35,543 bases of DNA from Sulfurimonas sp. (GCA_022712845.1 JAFLJV010000174.1:1-35543); one strand, 5' to 3'. Shown: positions 7,902-17,036, numbered from the stretch's first letter. Numbers and translations are program-made. Notes: a model not told the origin generated them from the letters alone.

Positions 7902-9227
7902 ATGGATAATATTCATAAAAAACAGACTAAACCTTTAGGAATTTTTGAGCTCATTGCTATTGCCCTTGGTGGGATGATAGGTGGCGGAATATTTACAGTT
8001 TTAGGTATTTCAGTTTCTATGATTGGGGTTTTTACTCCTATTGCTTTTATGATAGGTGGAGTGTTAGCGGTATTAGCTGCTTATTCATATGTAAAACTCG
8101 CACTTTATTATAAAGATGAAGGTGCTACATACTCTTTTTATAAAAAAACTTTCCCCTCTAGTAAATTTGCAGCTTCACTTATTGGATGGCTGGTAACTTT
8201 TGGATACATAAGCACATTAGCTTTGTATGCTTATACATTTTCTTCTTATGCTATAAGTAGTTTTGAATTCTCAGATAGTGAATTTGCTAGAAAACTTGTT
8301 GCTGGGCTTGTAATATTGATATTTGCTCTTATTAATATTTGGAGTGTAAAAGGTATGGGTAAAATCGAAGACTTAATGGTTTACACAAAACTTGCCATTT
8401 TGATTGTAATTTCATTTGTACTTATTAATAACTCAAACACAACATTACCAACTCTTATTCAAAATAATGATGATATACATATCTTATCAATTTTAATTGT
8501 TGCCTCACTTACGTTTGTTGCATTTGAAGGATTTCAGCTAGTTATTCATGCTATGAATGAAATGAATGATCCAAAAAAAAATATCCCCATAGCAATTTAT
8601 AGTTCTATTGTAATTACAGTAATAATATATACTATCATCGCTTTAGGAGCAATTTTGGCTATCCCATTTGAAGATATAGTTAAAAATCAAGAGTATGCTT
8701 TGGCTTCAGGAGCAGATAAAATTTTAGGTCATTGGGGAACAGATTTAGTAATCATGGGTGCATTACTTGCTACGAGTAGTGCTATTAGTGGAACACTATT
8801 TGGTGCATCAAGATTAATGTCAGTAATAGCTAGAGATGGATATTTTCCAAAAATTTTAACTAAAAGAAAACAAAATATACCAGTGTTTTCTATTGTTTGC
8901 ATGGCTTCTTTTGCATTTATTTTGATACTTATGGGTGATTTAAAAGTAATATTAGAATTTGGAAGTGTAACATTTTTACTTGTTTCAATATTGATGGCAT
9001 ATGCAAATTTTAAGATATATAAACTTACTAATTCATCTTTATTGATAAGTATAGTTGCTATTATTGGGCTTTCTAGTGGAATGGTTCTAATTATATATTA
9101 TGAAGCTGTAACACAAGTGGAGCAATTATATTTTATTGGCGGGATATATATGCTACTAACTTTTGGAGCTTTTTTGTTTTCATATAAGAATAAAAATAGT
9201 ACAATTATTAAAGGTTTAAAAGAATAA
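7902..9227 (+). CDS. APC-family amino acid permease
   Basis: A 441-residue inner-membrane transporter of the amino acid-polyamine-organocation superfamily. It starts with the family's first-helix signature, LGIFELIAIALGGMIGGGIF, followed by roughly 12 hydrophobic segments and a conserved loop AFEGFQLVIHAMNEM before ISGTLFGASRLM in the later helices. Substrate cannot be assigned. GGAGG at 7892-7896 lies 5 bases before the ATG, just outside the right end of the inverted-repeat element. The stop is 8 bases before amrA, so it probably heads the permease-amrA-amrS-amrB-cupin operon. Confidence 0.9.
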   Translation: MDNIHKKQTKPLGIFELIAIALGGMIGGGIFTVLGISVSMIGVFTPIAFMIGGVLAVLAAYSYVKLALYYKDEGATYSFYKKTFPSSKFAASLIGWLVTFGYISTLALYAYTFSSYAISSFEFSDSEFARKLVAGLVILIFALINIWSVKGMGKIEDLMVYTKLAILIVISFVLINNSNTTLPTLIQNNDDIHILSILIVASLTFVAFEGFQLVIHAMNEMNDPKKNIPIAIYSSIVITVIIYTIIALGAILAIPFEDIVKNQEYALASGADKILGHWGTDLVIMGALLATSSAISGTLFGASRLMSVIARDGYFPKILTKRKQNIPVFSIVCMASFAFILILMGDLKVILEFGSVTFLLVSILMAYANFKIYKLTNSSLLISIVAIIGLSSGMVLIIYYEAVTQVEQLYFIGGIYMLLTFGAFLFSYKNKNSTIIKGLKE

Positions 9228-9235
9228 GGGCTAAG

Positions 9236-9808
9236 ATGTTAGATACTATTTTATTAAGTATTGCAAAAAGTGCTATTTTAAGTAGATTTGATAATGGATA
9301 TTTTTTTGATAGAGATAAGTTATTAGAAGAATATCCTTTTTTAAATGTTGATGGAGCTTCTTTTGTAACGCTAAAATATAATGGTGAGTTAAGAGGCTGT
9401 ATAGGCTCCTTGGTAGCACATCGTATAATATATGAAGATATATTTACTAATGCTATTTCAGCAAGTTTTAGTGATGCAAGATTTAAGCCTTTAGATATGA
9501 AGGAGCTTGAAAATTTAACTTTAGAAGTCTCACTTTTAAGTGAACCCACTTTACTTAAGTATGAAGATTTTGAAGATTTATGTCAAAAAATTAAGCCTAA
9601 TATTGATGGACTTATTTTAAAATATAATGAATATAGTGCAACATTTTTACCTCAAGTTTGGGAGCAATTACCAACACCTAAACTTTTTTTACAACATCTA
9701 AGTATGAAAGCTGGTGTCGATATGTCAATCTTTGCACAACATCCAACTATCTATAAATACAATGTTAATTCACTAGAAGAGAAGTTTGATGCAATACTAT
9801 CGCTATAA
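9236..9808 (+). CDS. amrA: AmmeMemoRadiSam system protein A (AMMECR1 domain)
   Basis: A 190-residue AMMECR1-domain protein with the hallmark LRGCIGSL (near residue 52) and SFSDARFKPL, plus PQVWEQLPTPKLFLQHL toward the end. The three genes amrA, amrS and amrB together mark the conserved AmmeMemoRadiSam system, whose biochemical role is not established to my knowledge. AAGGG lies just before the ATG. Its end overlaps the radical SAM gene by about 20 bases, so translation is coupled. Confidence 0.93.
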   Translation: MLDTILLSIAKSAILSRFDNGYFFDRDKLLEEYPFLNVDGASFVTLKYNGELRGCIGSLVAHRIIYEDIFTNAISASFSDARFKPLDMKELENLTLEVSLLSEPTLLKYEDFEDLCQKIKPNIDGLILKYNEYSATFLPQVWEQLPTPKLFLQHLSMKAGVDMSIFAQHPTIYKYNVNSLEEKFDAILSL

Positions 9809-10778
9809 AGATGAAAAAACAATAATATGTCTTTTATGTAAACATTATTGTAAATTGCATGAAGGTAAGAACGCTATTTGTGGAATCAATTATAATATTG
9901 ACTCAAAGCTTGTAAATAAAACTTATGGACACCCAAGTGTAATTCATATAGATCCAATAGAGAAAAAACCACTATATCATTTTTTACCATCTTCTAAGTC
10001 TTTATCTATTGGAACAGTTGGGTGTAATTTTAGATGCCCTTTTTGTCAAAATCACTCAATATCTCAAACAAATTTAATTGATGAGAGTATTGTATATAGT
10101 CCAGAAGATATAGTAAATTTAGCAGTAAAAAATGAGGTAGAGAGTATTAGTTATACATATAATGAGCCAACTATCTGGTATCCATATGCTAAAGACATAG
10201 GTTTATTAGCCAAAGAAAAAGGGATAAAAAATGTGTTTGTATCTAGTGGATATGAATCACGTGAAGTTTTAGAAGATATGAAATCATGGGTTGATGCTGT
10301 GAATATTGATCTAAAGAGTTTCTCACATGAGTATTATAAAAAAATTTTAAAAACTAATTTGGATGGAGTTTTAGAATCTCTTAAAGAGTTTTCTAAAAAT
10401 GATATTTGGTTAGAGATAACTACACTTATAATTCCTGGTATAAATGATAGTGAGGAAGAACTCGATAAGATGGCAGAGTTTATTGCAAGTGAGCTTGGTT
10501 TAGATATACCATGGCATTTTAGTGCTTTTCATCCTGATTATAAGATGCTTGATACTCCAAATACTTCGATAGAAACACTTCAAAAAGCTAAAGCTATAGC
10601 TCAAGGTTTTGGTATTAAGCATGTTTATCTTGGAAATGTTTATAATGATAATAGTACATATTGCTTTAAATGCAAAGAAAAGTTAATTGATAGAGTTGGG
10701 TTTAATTCAGAGGTGAAAAATCTTGTTGATTCAAAATGCTCAAAGTGTCAAGAGAGTATAAAAGGAGTTTGGCAATGA
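9789..10778 (+). CDS. amrS: AmmeMemoRadiSam system radical SAM enzyme
   Basis: A radical SAM protein with the CxxxCxxC cluster motif GCNFRCPFCQN, cysteines at 79, 83 and 86 if translation starts at the ATG 9789. The family-typical TYNEPTIWYPYA follows. Extra cysteine groups are at the N-terminus (CLLCKHYC then CGIN) and the C-terminus (YCFKCKE and SKCSKCQES), the latter forming a probable zinc ribbon. A TTG three bases earlier (9786) is the alternative start. It overlaps amrA upstream and amrB downstream (ATGA junction at 10775-10778). The product of the reaction is unknown for this family. Confidence 0.95.
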   Translation: MQYYRYKDEKTIICLLCKHYCKLHEGKNAICGINYNIDSKLVNKTYGHPSVIHIDPIEKKPLYHFLPSSKSLSIGTVGCNFRCPFCQNHSISQTNLIDESIVYSPEDIVNLAVKNEVESISYTYNEPTIWYPYAKDIGLLAKEKGIKNVFVSSGYESREVLEDMKSWVDAVNIDLKSFSHEYYKKILKTNLDGVLESLKEFSKNDIWLEITTLIIPGINDSEEELDKMAEFIASELGLDIPWHFSAFHPDYKMLDTPNTSIETLQKAKAIAQGFGIKHVYLGNVYNDNSTYCFKCKEKLIDRVGFNSEVKNLVDSKCSKCQESIKGVWQ

Positions 10779-11557
10779 AAAGAAAGATGAATGTAGCTGG
10801 TAGTTTTTATCCAAATAATTCAAGTGAGATAATCAGATATTTTGAATATTTTAGTAAATTATATGAAAAAACAAATACTAAAACTATAAACTCTAAAATT
10901 GTTATTGTTCCTCATGCTGGGTATATATATTCTGGATACAGTGCCAATATAGCTTATAAGATCTTGCAAAAATCTAATTTAAAAAATATTATTGTTATTG
11001 GACCATCCCATCAGCATCTGTTTGATGGCATAAGTCTTTGTGATTTTGATAGTTATGATACACCTTTTGGTGAAATACAAAGTGCGAAAGATTTAACAAA
11101 AAAATTACATGATAATTTTGAGTTAATATCTTTAGAACAAGCTCATGTAGAACATAGTACAGAAACACAGTTTCCTTTTATAAAATATTATTTAAAAGAT
11201 GTAAATATGCTAGAGTTAGTTTATTCTAGAGTAAACTCATTTAGTGTCTCAAAGATTATAGATTTTATTTTAAAACAAGAAGATTGTGGGATTATAATAA
11301 GTACAGATTTAAGCCATTTTTATAATTTAGATAAAGCAAATAGGCTAGATAGTATATGTATATCTGCCATAAAAAAACTAGATATTAACTTATTAAATAC
11401 TGGATGTGAAGCATGTGGAAAAATAGGACTTGAAGCTGTAATACAAAGTGCTAAAAATAATAACTTAACTCCCCACATATTAGATTATAAAACTAGTGCA
11501 GATGTAAGTGAGGATGAAAGTAGAGTTGTAGGATATGTAAGTGCCTGTTTTAACTGA
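10775..11557 (+). CDS. amrB: AmmeMemoRadiSam system protein B (MEMO family)
   Basis: A 260-residue MEMO-like protein related to extradiol dioxygenases. Recognisable parts are the N-terminal NVAGSFYPNN, VPHAGYIYSGYSA, GPSHQHLFDG, EHSTETQFPF and a late STDLSHF. The histidines in HAGY, SHQH, EHS and LSHF are likely metal ligands; human MEMO1 binds iron or copper. The start is the ATG at 10775, not upstream codons in the same frame: AAAGGAG (10761-10767) is 7 bases before it, and homologues begin here. Its first codon overlaps the amrS stop. Confidence 0.94.
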   Translation: MKRKMNVAGSFYPNNSSEIIRYFEYFSKLYEKTNTKTINSKIVIVPHAGYIYSGYSANIAYKILQKSNLKNIIVIGPSHQHLFDGISLCDFDSYDTPFGEIQSAKDLTKKLHDNFELISLEQAHVEHSTETQFPFIKYYLKDVNMLELVYSRVNSFSVSKIIDFILKQEDCGIIISTDLSHFYNLDKANRLDSICISAIKKLDINLLNTGCEACGKIGLEAVIQSAKNNNLTPHILDYKTSADVSEDESRVVGYVSACFN

Positions 11558-11870
11558 AAAATCAAATATTTTTGAATTAATTCCAAAAAATTTAGATAAA
11601 GAAATTTTTGAGAATATTATATCAAAAGGTGATATGAAAATTGAGCGAATAATCTCATATGGGCATACTACTACAGAATTTGAGTGGTATACTCAAGAGA
11701 GTGATGAGTGGGTGATTTTACTTCAAGGTGAAGCTATTATATCTTTTATTGATGAGGATGATATAAGATTAAAAGCAGGTGATTATATAAATATCCAAGC
11801 TTTTAAAAAGCATAAAGTATCATGGACACTTCCTAACCAAGAGAGTATTTGGTTAGTTGTGTATTACTAA
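11541..11870 (+). CDS. Cupin-domain protein
   Basis: A 109-residue single-domain cupin. The pattern SYGHTTTEFEWYTQESDEWVIL, then GEAIISF and LKAGDYINIQAFKKHKVSW, gives both cupin motifs, including metal-binding H, E and a second H. It begins with GTG at 11541, overlapping the end of amrB by 17 bases, which suggests it is translated as part of the same operon. A metal-dependent enzyme or ligand-binding role is likely; the substrate is unknown. Confidence 0.85.
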   Translation: MPVLTEKSNIFELIPKNLDKEIFENIISKGDMKIERIISYGHTTTEFEWYTQESDEWVILLQGEAIISFIDEDDIRLKAGDYINIQAFKKHKVSWTLPNQESIWLVVYY

Positions 11871-11886
11871 AAACTATTTAAGAGAG

Positions 11887-13089
11887 TTATTTTTTCTTAA
11901 GAGGTTTATTGCTTCTTACGTTTACAGGATCTACTCTATCATAGTATCTTCTAGTATGACAAATTGGGTTACAAGAACCACCAGTTGGAGTTTCGATATA
12001 TCTTAGAGAAAACTTAGCAGAACCAAAGGTTGATTCACTCTTTAAGTGATGAGGAAGATCTTTTGATGCATGATAATCATGACAAGTCTTACATGAAATT
12101 CTTTTTGTTTTAACATGTAAAAAGTGAGTATTTTTCTCACCATTTCTAAAGTCTGTAAACTCTGTTGTAAATTTTTCTGTCATTTTTTTAGGTTCATGAC
12201 ATTTAAAACAAAGATAGCCATCAGCAGTAAATTTTATAGCTGATTTTTCAGGAAAAGGATATTTTAATATTCTTGTATTGTCAGAACCATGTGGATTATG
12301 ACAGGCTGCACAATCTCCCCACATTACAGGACCATGAGCATCAGGATTATTAGCAAGATGCTCACCCATGTTCATAAGCATTTTTCCATCTTCATCTCTT
12401 GGAAGTGAAGCACTATGACATGTTAAACAGATGGCTTTTGAGTCGTCTGCTTTTAACAATTTTGGAGCAGGTGAACTATGTGGATCATGACAACCAAGAC
12501 ATTTATCACCCATCTCTATAGCACCGTGTTTATTTTTTGAATTTTCAACTCTATCTTTTTTATCAGTATGACACATAAAACATAAATCTTTTTTTCTATC
12601 TGCTTTTAATTGAAATTTATGTTTTTGAGCATGTGGATCATGACAGTTTATACAACTGTCTTCTACTGGTGGGTGTATTTCATCTCCACTATTTAACATA
12701 TCATTTTTATCTGAATGACAAGTAACACATAAATTATTTATGTTTTTATTGTTTAAAAGTTTTGGATTTTCTGATTCATGTGGATTATGGCAAAGTAGAC
12801 AGGCTCCAGCAGCAACAGGACCATGAATAAAATCATTTTTTTCATAACTATCATGGCACTTAAAACATAAGTCTGCACCATCTATTATTAACTTTCCTGA
12901 TTTTCCATCTTTATCTGTATGACAAGCTCCACAATCTTTTTTTGCAAAAGGAAGATGTTTTATCATTAAAACAGGTTTCTTTTCAGCAGATTGTTTTGTA
13001 TTGGCTTTTTCTTGGGCATAAAGGGTGTTTGCAAATACTAAAGAAAAAAGTAGTAGAAAAATCGAAGTTTTAAAAGAGAGTTTTATCAT
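11887..13089 (-). CDS. Periplasmic multihaem c-type cytochrome (doubled CxxCH family)
   Basis: A 400-residue exported electron carrier. A signal peptide (KTSIFLLLFSLVFANTLYA) precedes the mature part. It has eleven CxxCH haem motifs: CGACH, CFKCH, CLLCH, CVTCH, CINCH, CFMCH, CLGCH, CLTCH, CAACH, CFKCH and CKTCH. A twelfth, unusual CxxxCH (CNPICH), lies near the C-terminus. Recurrent GPV-GAC--CHNPH-type repeats place it in the doubled-CxxCH cytochrome family, seen with nitrite, sulfite or tetrathionate metabolism. Its partner reductase is not in the window. AGGAT is 7 bases before the start. It is downstream of the molybdate transporter genes on the same strand but has a promoter of its own. 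Confidence 0.92.
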   Translation of the reverse strand: MIKLSFKTSIFLLLFSLVFANTLYAQEKANTKQSAEKKPVLMIKHLPFAKKDCGACHTDKDGKSGKLIIDGADLCFKCHDSYEKNDFIHGPVAAGACLLCHNPHESENPKLLNNKNINNLCVTCHSDKNDMLNSGDEIHPPVEDSCINCHDPHAQKHKFQLKADRKKDLCFMCHTDKKDRVENSKNKHGAIEMGDKCLGCHDPHSSPAPKLLKADDSKAICLTCHSASLPRDEDGKMLMNMGEHLANNPDAHGPVMWGDCAACHNPHGSDNTRILKYPFPEKSAIKFTADGYLCFKCHEPKKMTEKFTTEFTDFRNGEKNTHFLHVKTKRISCKTCHDYHASKDLPHHLKSESTFGSAKFSLRYIETPTGGSCNPICHTRRYYDRVDPVNVRSNKPLKKK

Positions 13090-13119
13090 GAGTTCTATCC
13101 TGTAATTTTAAGTGTCAAG

Positions 13120-13128
13120 ATTATAACA
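13120..13128 (-). promoter_or_regulatory. Extended -10 promoter of the cytochrome gene
   Basis: The minus strand reads TGTTATAAT, a perfect extended -10 element, giving a start near 13113 and a leader of about 24 bases before the cytochrome ATG at 13089. This suggests it is expressed independently of the mod operon. Confidence 0.6.
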
Positions 13129-13133
13129 TAATT

Positions 13134-13997
13134 TTATACGTCAGTTAAGTTTTTTATGCTTACACTAAAAGCTTTTGTACCGACGTTAACGAAACTACCT
13201 ATTTTTAAATCTTTTGCTTCATCTTTAGATATAACAATTTCTACTAGTTGTTGACCTATTGCTATAATAGCTATATAAATAACATCAACTTTTTTTATCT
13301 CTAAAAGTTCACCTTCAAATGAAAACTTTTGACTTCCTTGTGTACGAAGAAGTACATCTTTTGGTGATCCGTCATTGATTATTTTTCCATTTTCTAAAAC
13401 TATAACTCTTGAAGCTAATCTATATATCTCACTTGGGTCATGACTTACCATGATGGTTGTTGTATTGAACTCTTTATGAAGGGTGAGTATCTCATTTTGT
13501 AGTTTGATTCTCATTGTTGGATCTAATGCTGAGAGTGGTTCATCTAAAAGCAAAAGTTTTGGTTTTTTCATCATAGCACGGCAAAGTGCAACTCTTTGTT
13601 TTTGCCCACCACTTAAAGTTGTAGTATTTCGATGTTTTAGCTCACTTAGTTCTGTGATTTCTAAAAGATGTTGAGCTAGTTTTTTATCTTGATTTACATA
13701 AAGCAGATTTTTTAAAACACTCATATTATCAAATAAAGCATAATCTTGAAATACAAAACCTATCTCTCTTTTTTGAACACTTTTAAAAGAGTGATGATCT
13801 TGCCATATATCGTTTTCTACATGTATAATTCCTTTAGCTTTTTCAAGACCTGCAAGTATACGTAAAAGAGTGGTTTTTCCACTGCCACTTTTTCCACAAA
13901 GAGCTATAAAATCACCATGATTTATATTTAATTCTATATCTAAAAGCATCTCACTTTGTGTTCCATGGAGTTTTTTGTTTACATTTATATCTATCAT
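13134..13997 (-). CDS. modC: Molybdate ABC transporter ATP-binding protein
   Basis: The ATPase subunit of the molybdate importer, 287 residues. Walker A is GKSGSGKTT (36-44), the Q-loop FQDYALFDNM, the signature LSGGQKQRVALCRAM and Walker B LLLLDEPLSALDP, followed by the H-loop VSHDPSEIYRL. After residue 215 there is only a short TOBE-like end (FSFEGELLEIKKVDVIYI...), as in shorter ModC proteins. It overlaps the end of modB by 4 bases. Tungstate as the cargo cannot be excluded by sequence. Confidence 0.92.
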   Translation of the reverse strand: MIDINVNKKLHGTQSEMLLDIELNINHGDFIALCGKSGSGKTTLLRILAGLEKAKGIIHVENDIWQDHHSFKSVQKREIGFVFQDYALFDNMSVLKNLLYVNQDKKLAQHLLEITELSELKHRNTTTLSGGQKQRVALCRAMMKKPKLLLLDEPLSALDPTMRIKLQNEILTLHKEFNTTTIMVSHDPSEIYRLASRVIVLENGKIINDGSPKDVLLRTQGSQKFSFEGELLEIKKVDVIYIAIIAIGQQLVEIVISKDEAKDLKIGSFVNVGTKAFSVSIKNLTDV

Positions 13998-14689
13998 TTT
14001 ATAAATCCAGAAAACTTTTGTTTATGATTAAATATATATACACTTAAAAGAGTAAAAAAGCTCATGATTACCATAATAGCACTATAAATATGTGCAGTTG
14101 AATAGTCCATAATTTCGACCATCTCATAAATAGCAACAGATGCAACCTTCGTTTCACCTGGGATACTTCCCCCAACCATTAAAACAACACCAAACTCCCC
14201 AACGGTATGGGCAAAGGTAACTATAATAGCAGTTAATAGAGCTGGTTTTATATTTGGAAGAGCTACTTTTAAAATAGTTTCAAACTTACCTTTTCCACTT
14301 ATATAAGAAGCTTCAAGCATATTTTTATTTAGAGATTCAAAACCACTTTGAAGAGGTTGAACCATAAAAGGAAGTGAGTAAAAACAACTTGCTATCACTA
14401 AAGAAGTAAAATTAAAGACTAAATCAACACCAAAAGATTCTTTAAAAAACAGACCTATTGGAGAGTTATATGAAAGAGCATATAGTATATAAAAACCTAA
14501 AACTGAAGGTGGAAGAACAAGGGGTAGGGCAGTAATAGCTTCAATAATAGGTTTTGCTTTTGAGTGAGTTTGTGAGAGATACCAAGCAAGAGGTAAACAC
14601 AAAATAAAAAGTATAAGTGTAGTCAATCCAGCTAGTTTAAAAGAGAGTAAAAAAGGTGTAAAGTTTAAATTTTGTAGAACTTCAATCAT
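13994..14689 (-). CDS. modB: Molybdate ABC transporter permease
   Basis: A 231-residue inner-membrane protein with about 5-6 membrane segments. The cytoplasmic EAA-like loop reads EASYISGKGKFETILKVALPNIKP, and GEFGVVLMVGGSIPGETKVASVAIYEMVE is the conserved ModB-type stretch. The permease contacts ModC through the EAA loop. Its ATG overlaps the last base of the TOBE gene upstream, and its stop overlaps modC, so the transporter genes form one tight operon. Confidence 0.94.
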   Translation of the reverse strand: MIEVLQNLNFTPFLLSFKLAGLTTLILFILCLPLAWYLSQTHSKAKPIIEAITALPLVLPPSVLGFYILYALSYNSPIGLFFKESFGVDLVFNFTSLVIASCFYSLPFMVQPLQSGFESLNKNMLEASYISGKGKFETILKVALPNIKPALLTAIIVTFAHTVGEFGVVLMVGGSIPGETKVASVAIYEMVEIMDYSTAHIYSAIMVIMSFFTLLSVYIFNHKQKFSGFIK

Positions 14690-15084
14690 TATAAAACTTT
14701 CATAATCGATAACTCATTTGCTTTGATAAATGCAGTAACCGTATCACCTACTTGTAGATTCATCCGCTCGCTTGAATCTTTAGTGATAATAGACTCTAAA
14801 GTAGTCTCCCAAATTTGTATTTTGATGTTACTTAAAAGTTTGCCATTTTCTATATGTACAATCTTTGCTTCTAGTTGATTAGAGTAAGAAACTTCACCGC
14901 TAAACTTTTTTGCAATTGCTATATGTGTTGGTTTAGTGATTAATTTTACTTTTACACCAACTTTAATATTTTCATTCAATTCTAAACTCATCATACTTAG
15001 GGTAGTACCAGCAAAATAGAACTTTACTATATTTAAATTATCAACATTCTTTATCTCTTTAACTTCCGCTACGATATTGTTCAT
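14689..15084 (-). CDS. TOBE-domain molybdate-binding protein
   Basis: A 131-residue cytoplasmic protein with two TOBE/Mop-like repeats. The second is clearer: SGEVSYSNQLEAKIVHIEN to SSERMNLQVGDTVTAFIKANELSIMKV. Such domains bind molybdate oxyanion. Usually TOBE lies in ModC, ModE or ModG; here it is a separate gene between modA and modB, compensating for the short C-terminus of ModC. The start overlaps the stop of modA. It may store molybdate or sense it for transport control. Confidence 0.85.
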   Translation of the reverse strand: MNNIVAEVKEIKNVDNLNIVKFYFAGTTLSMMSLELNENIKVGVKVKLITKPTHIAIAKKFSGEVSYSNQLEAKIVHIENGKLLSNIKIQIWETTLESIITKDSSERMNLQVGDTVTAFIKANELSIMKVL

Positions 15085-15818
15085 AAGACTGAGTATCCAT
15101 AGTTTTCAAAGATTTTTTTTGCTTCTTTGCTTAATATAAAATCATAAAAAGCTTTTACATCTTTTGAATGTTTTAGCATCACTATTCCTTGATTTATAGG
15201 GGTATAAATACTAGAGTCTACCTCTACCCAGTTTATGTTTTCTTTAAACTTTGCCATTTTTTTAGAGAAAAGTGATGATTTAGCAACAATTCCAATATCT
15301 GTAGCAGTAAGAGTATATGAGAGTGTTTGTGCTATTGACTCCCCGTAAATAAGTTTCTTTTTTATATCTTGAAGTACATTAGCATTTTTAAAAGCTTCAA
15401 ATGCTGCTTGACCATAAGGTGCAGTTTTAGGATTTGCTACAGCTATTCTTTTGATTTGTTCATTTTTTAAAAATTTTATCCCTTGTGAAAAATCTATGTT
15501 TTTAGAACTAAAGAGTGCTAAAGAACCTTGTGCATAAACAACAGGCTCACTTATCGCTATTTTATCTTTGTAAAGTTTATTTGGGTATTTCATATTTGCA
15601 GATATAAATAGGTCATATGGAGCACCATGAAAGATTTGAGCTGTTAATTTTCCACTACTACCAAGTATCACTTTTATTTCTATATTTGGATAAGTTTTGT
15701 TGAACTCTTTTATTAAATCATCTATAGCGTAACTTACATTTGCTGCGACAGCTACATTGATACTTGAAGCATTTAGTGAGGTTAATAGTATAAAAATTAA
15801 TAAAAATATATATTTCAT
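15081..15818 (-). CDS. modA: Molybdate ABC transporter substrate-binding protein
   Basis: The periplasmic binding protein, 245 residues. The signal peptide MKYIFLLIFILLTSLNA is followed by INVAVAANVSYAIDDLI and ILGSSGKLTAQIFHGAPYDLFISA, the ModA core with serines that bind the oxyanion. The start is the ATG at 15818 (preceded by GGTGGG) rather than an upstream codon in frame at 15854, which would put twelve charged or aromatic residues before the signal peptide. It is the first gene of the mod operon and diverges from the parvulin gene. Confidence 0.93.
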   Translation of the reverse strand: MKYIFLLIFILLTSLNASSINVAVAANVSYAIDDLIKEFNKTYPNIEIKVILGSSGKLTAQIFHGAPYDLFISANMKYPNKLYKDKIAISEPVVYAQGSLALFSSKNIDFSQGIKFLKNEQIKRIAVANPKTAPYGQAAFEAFKNANVLQDIKKKLIYGESIAQTLSYTLTATDIGIVAKSSLFSKKMAKFKENINWVEVDSSIYTPINQGIVMLKHSKDVKAFYDFILSKEAKKIFENYGYSVL

Positions 15819-15904
15819 ATCCCACCAAATATTGTAATGAATGAATAATAACATAAATATATAGTAAAATTATGCCCACTTACTTAAAACAAAGGAAAAT
15901 GGTA

Positions 15905-16183
15905 ATGGCAAAAGCAACAGCAAGACATATACTAGTAGATACACAAGAAAAATGTAATGAGCTAAAAATAGAGATAGAAAATGGAACTTCTTTTGAAGAG
16001 GTAGCACAGAAAAACTCTAATTGTCCATCAAGTGCAGAGGGTGGAGATTTAGGTGAATTTGGTCCTGGTCAAATGGTTCCAGAGTTTGATAAAGCTGTAT
16101 TTAGCGGAGATGTTGGTGTAGTTCAGGGTCCAATTCAAACACAATTTGGTTATCACTTATTAGAAGTGACAAGTAGAAGTTAA
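15905..16183 (+). CDS. Parvulin-type peptidyl-prolyl isomerase
   Basis: A 92-residue single-domain parvulin, similar in length to E. coli PpiC. It isomerises peptide bonds before proline; the sequence ATARHILVDTQEKCNEL, then GGDLGEFGPGQMVPEFDKAVF and QTQFGYHLLEV, covers the whole fold including the two active-site histidines. No signal peptide, so cytoplasmic. The start at 15905 is preferred since AAAGGA (15891-15896) is 8 bases upstream; two earlier ATG codons in frame (15872, 15899) fit the ribosome binding site poorly. The next gene follows after 10 bases. Confidence 0.92.
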   Translation: MAKATARHILVDTQEKCNELKIEIENGTSFEEVAQKNSNCPSSAEGGDLGEFGPGQMVPEFDKAVFSGDVGVVQGPIQTQFGYHLLEVTSRS

Positions 16184-16193
16184 GGTCTATAAA

Positions 16194-17036
16194 ATGGTAA
16201 AAGTATCTGCTATTCAGATGAGCATGAGTGAGCAAAGCCAATCTAATGTTTTAAAAGCAGATAGCTTGGTTAGAGAATCTCATAAAAATGGTGCAAAAAT
16301 CATACTTTTACCAGAACTTTTTGAAACTCTTTACTTTTGTAAAGATAAGGATGAAAAATATTTTTCTTGGGCAAAACCAAAGGAAAATAACTCACTAATA
16401 AAACATTTTTCTGATTTAGCAAAAGAGCTAAAAGTGGTTATATTAGTTAGTTATTTTGAAAAAGCAAAACAAGATTACTTTAACTCACTAGTTGTCATAA
16501 ATACTGATGGTAAAGTGATGGAAAACTACCGTAAAACACATATACCAAATGGAGCAGGATATGAAGAGAAATTTTACTTTAAAGCTGGTGATACAGGATT
16601 TAAAGTTTATGATACAACTTACGGTAAAATTGGTGCAGGTATATGTTGGGATCAGTGGTTTTGTGAAAGTGCAAGAGTATTAGCTCTCAAAGGTGCAGAG
16701 ATAATTTTTTATCCAACCGCTATAGGAAGTGAGCCTGAGATAGGACTTGATTCAAAAGAGCATTGGCAAAGAGTTCAAATGGGTCATGCTGCAACAAATA
16801 CAGTCCCAATAGTTGTTGCAAATCGTACAGGAACAGAAGTTGGTAAAAGTTGTAGTTTAACTTTTTATGGCTCATCTTTTATAACTGACTATGCAGGTGC
16901 AAAAATAGTAGAAGCCTCAAGAGATAAGGAAGAGATTATTTATGCAGAGTTTGATTTAGAGGAAAATAAAAAACAAAGAGATTATTGGGGGTTATTAAAG
17001 GATAGGGTTCCAAAGATGTATAAAAATATTTGTTAG
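16194..17036 (+). CDS. aguB: N-carbamoylputrescine amidase (nitrilase superfamily)
   Basis: Hydrolyses N-carbamoylputrescine to putrescine, CO2 and ammonia in the arginine/agmatine route to polyamines. A 280-residue nitrilase-fold protein with the catalytic triad Glu41 (ILLPELFETLYF), Lys114 (YRKTHIPNG) and Cys151 (GAGICWDQWF). The motif after Cys, WDQWFCESAR, and SKEHWQRVQMGHA match the AguB branch rather than other carbon-nitrogen hydrolases. TAAGG overlapping the parvulin stop serves as ribosome binding site. Spermidine-forming genes are not in this window. Confidence 0.93.
   Translation: MVKVSAIQMSMSEQSQSNVLKADSLVRESHKNGAKIILLPELFETLYFCKDKDEKYFSWAKPKENNSLIKHFSDLAKELKVVILVSYFEKAKQDYFNSLVVINTDGKVMENYRKTHIPNGAGYEEKFYFKAGDTGFKVYDTTYGKIGAGICWDQWFCESARVLALKGAEIIFYPTAIGSEPEIGLDSKEHWQRVQMGHAATNTVPIVVANRTGTEVGKSCSLTFYGSSFITDYAGAKIVEASRDKEEIIYAEFDLEENKKQRDYWGLLKDRVPKMYKNIC

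Noticed and set aside
11870..11895. Terminator between the cupin and cytochrome genes
   Set aside because: A TTAAGA/TCTTAA stem exists, but it lies partly inside the cytochrome coding end, and the T-run is inside the hairpin instead of after it.
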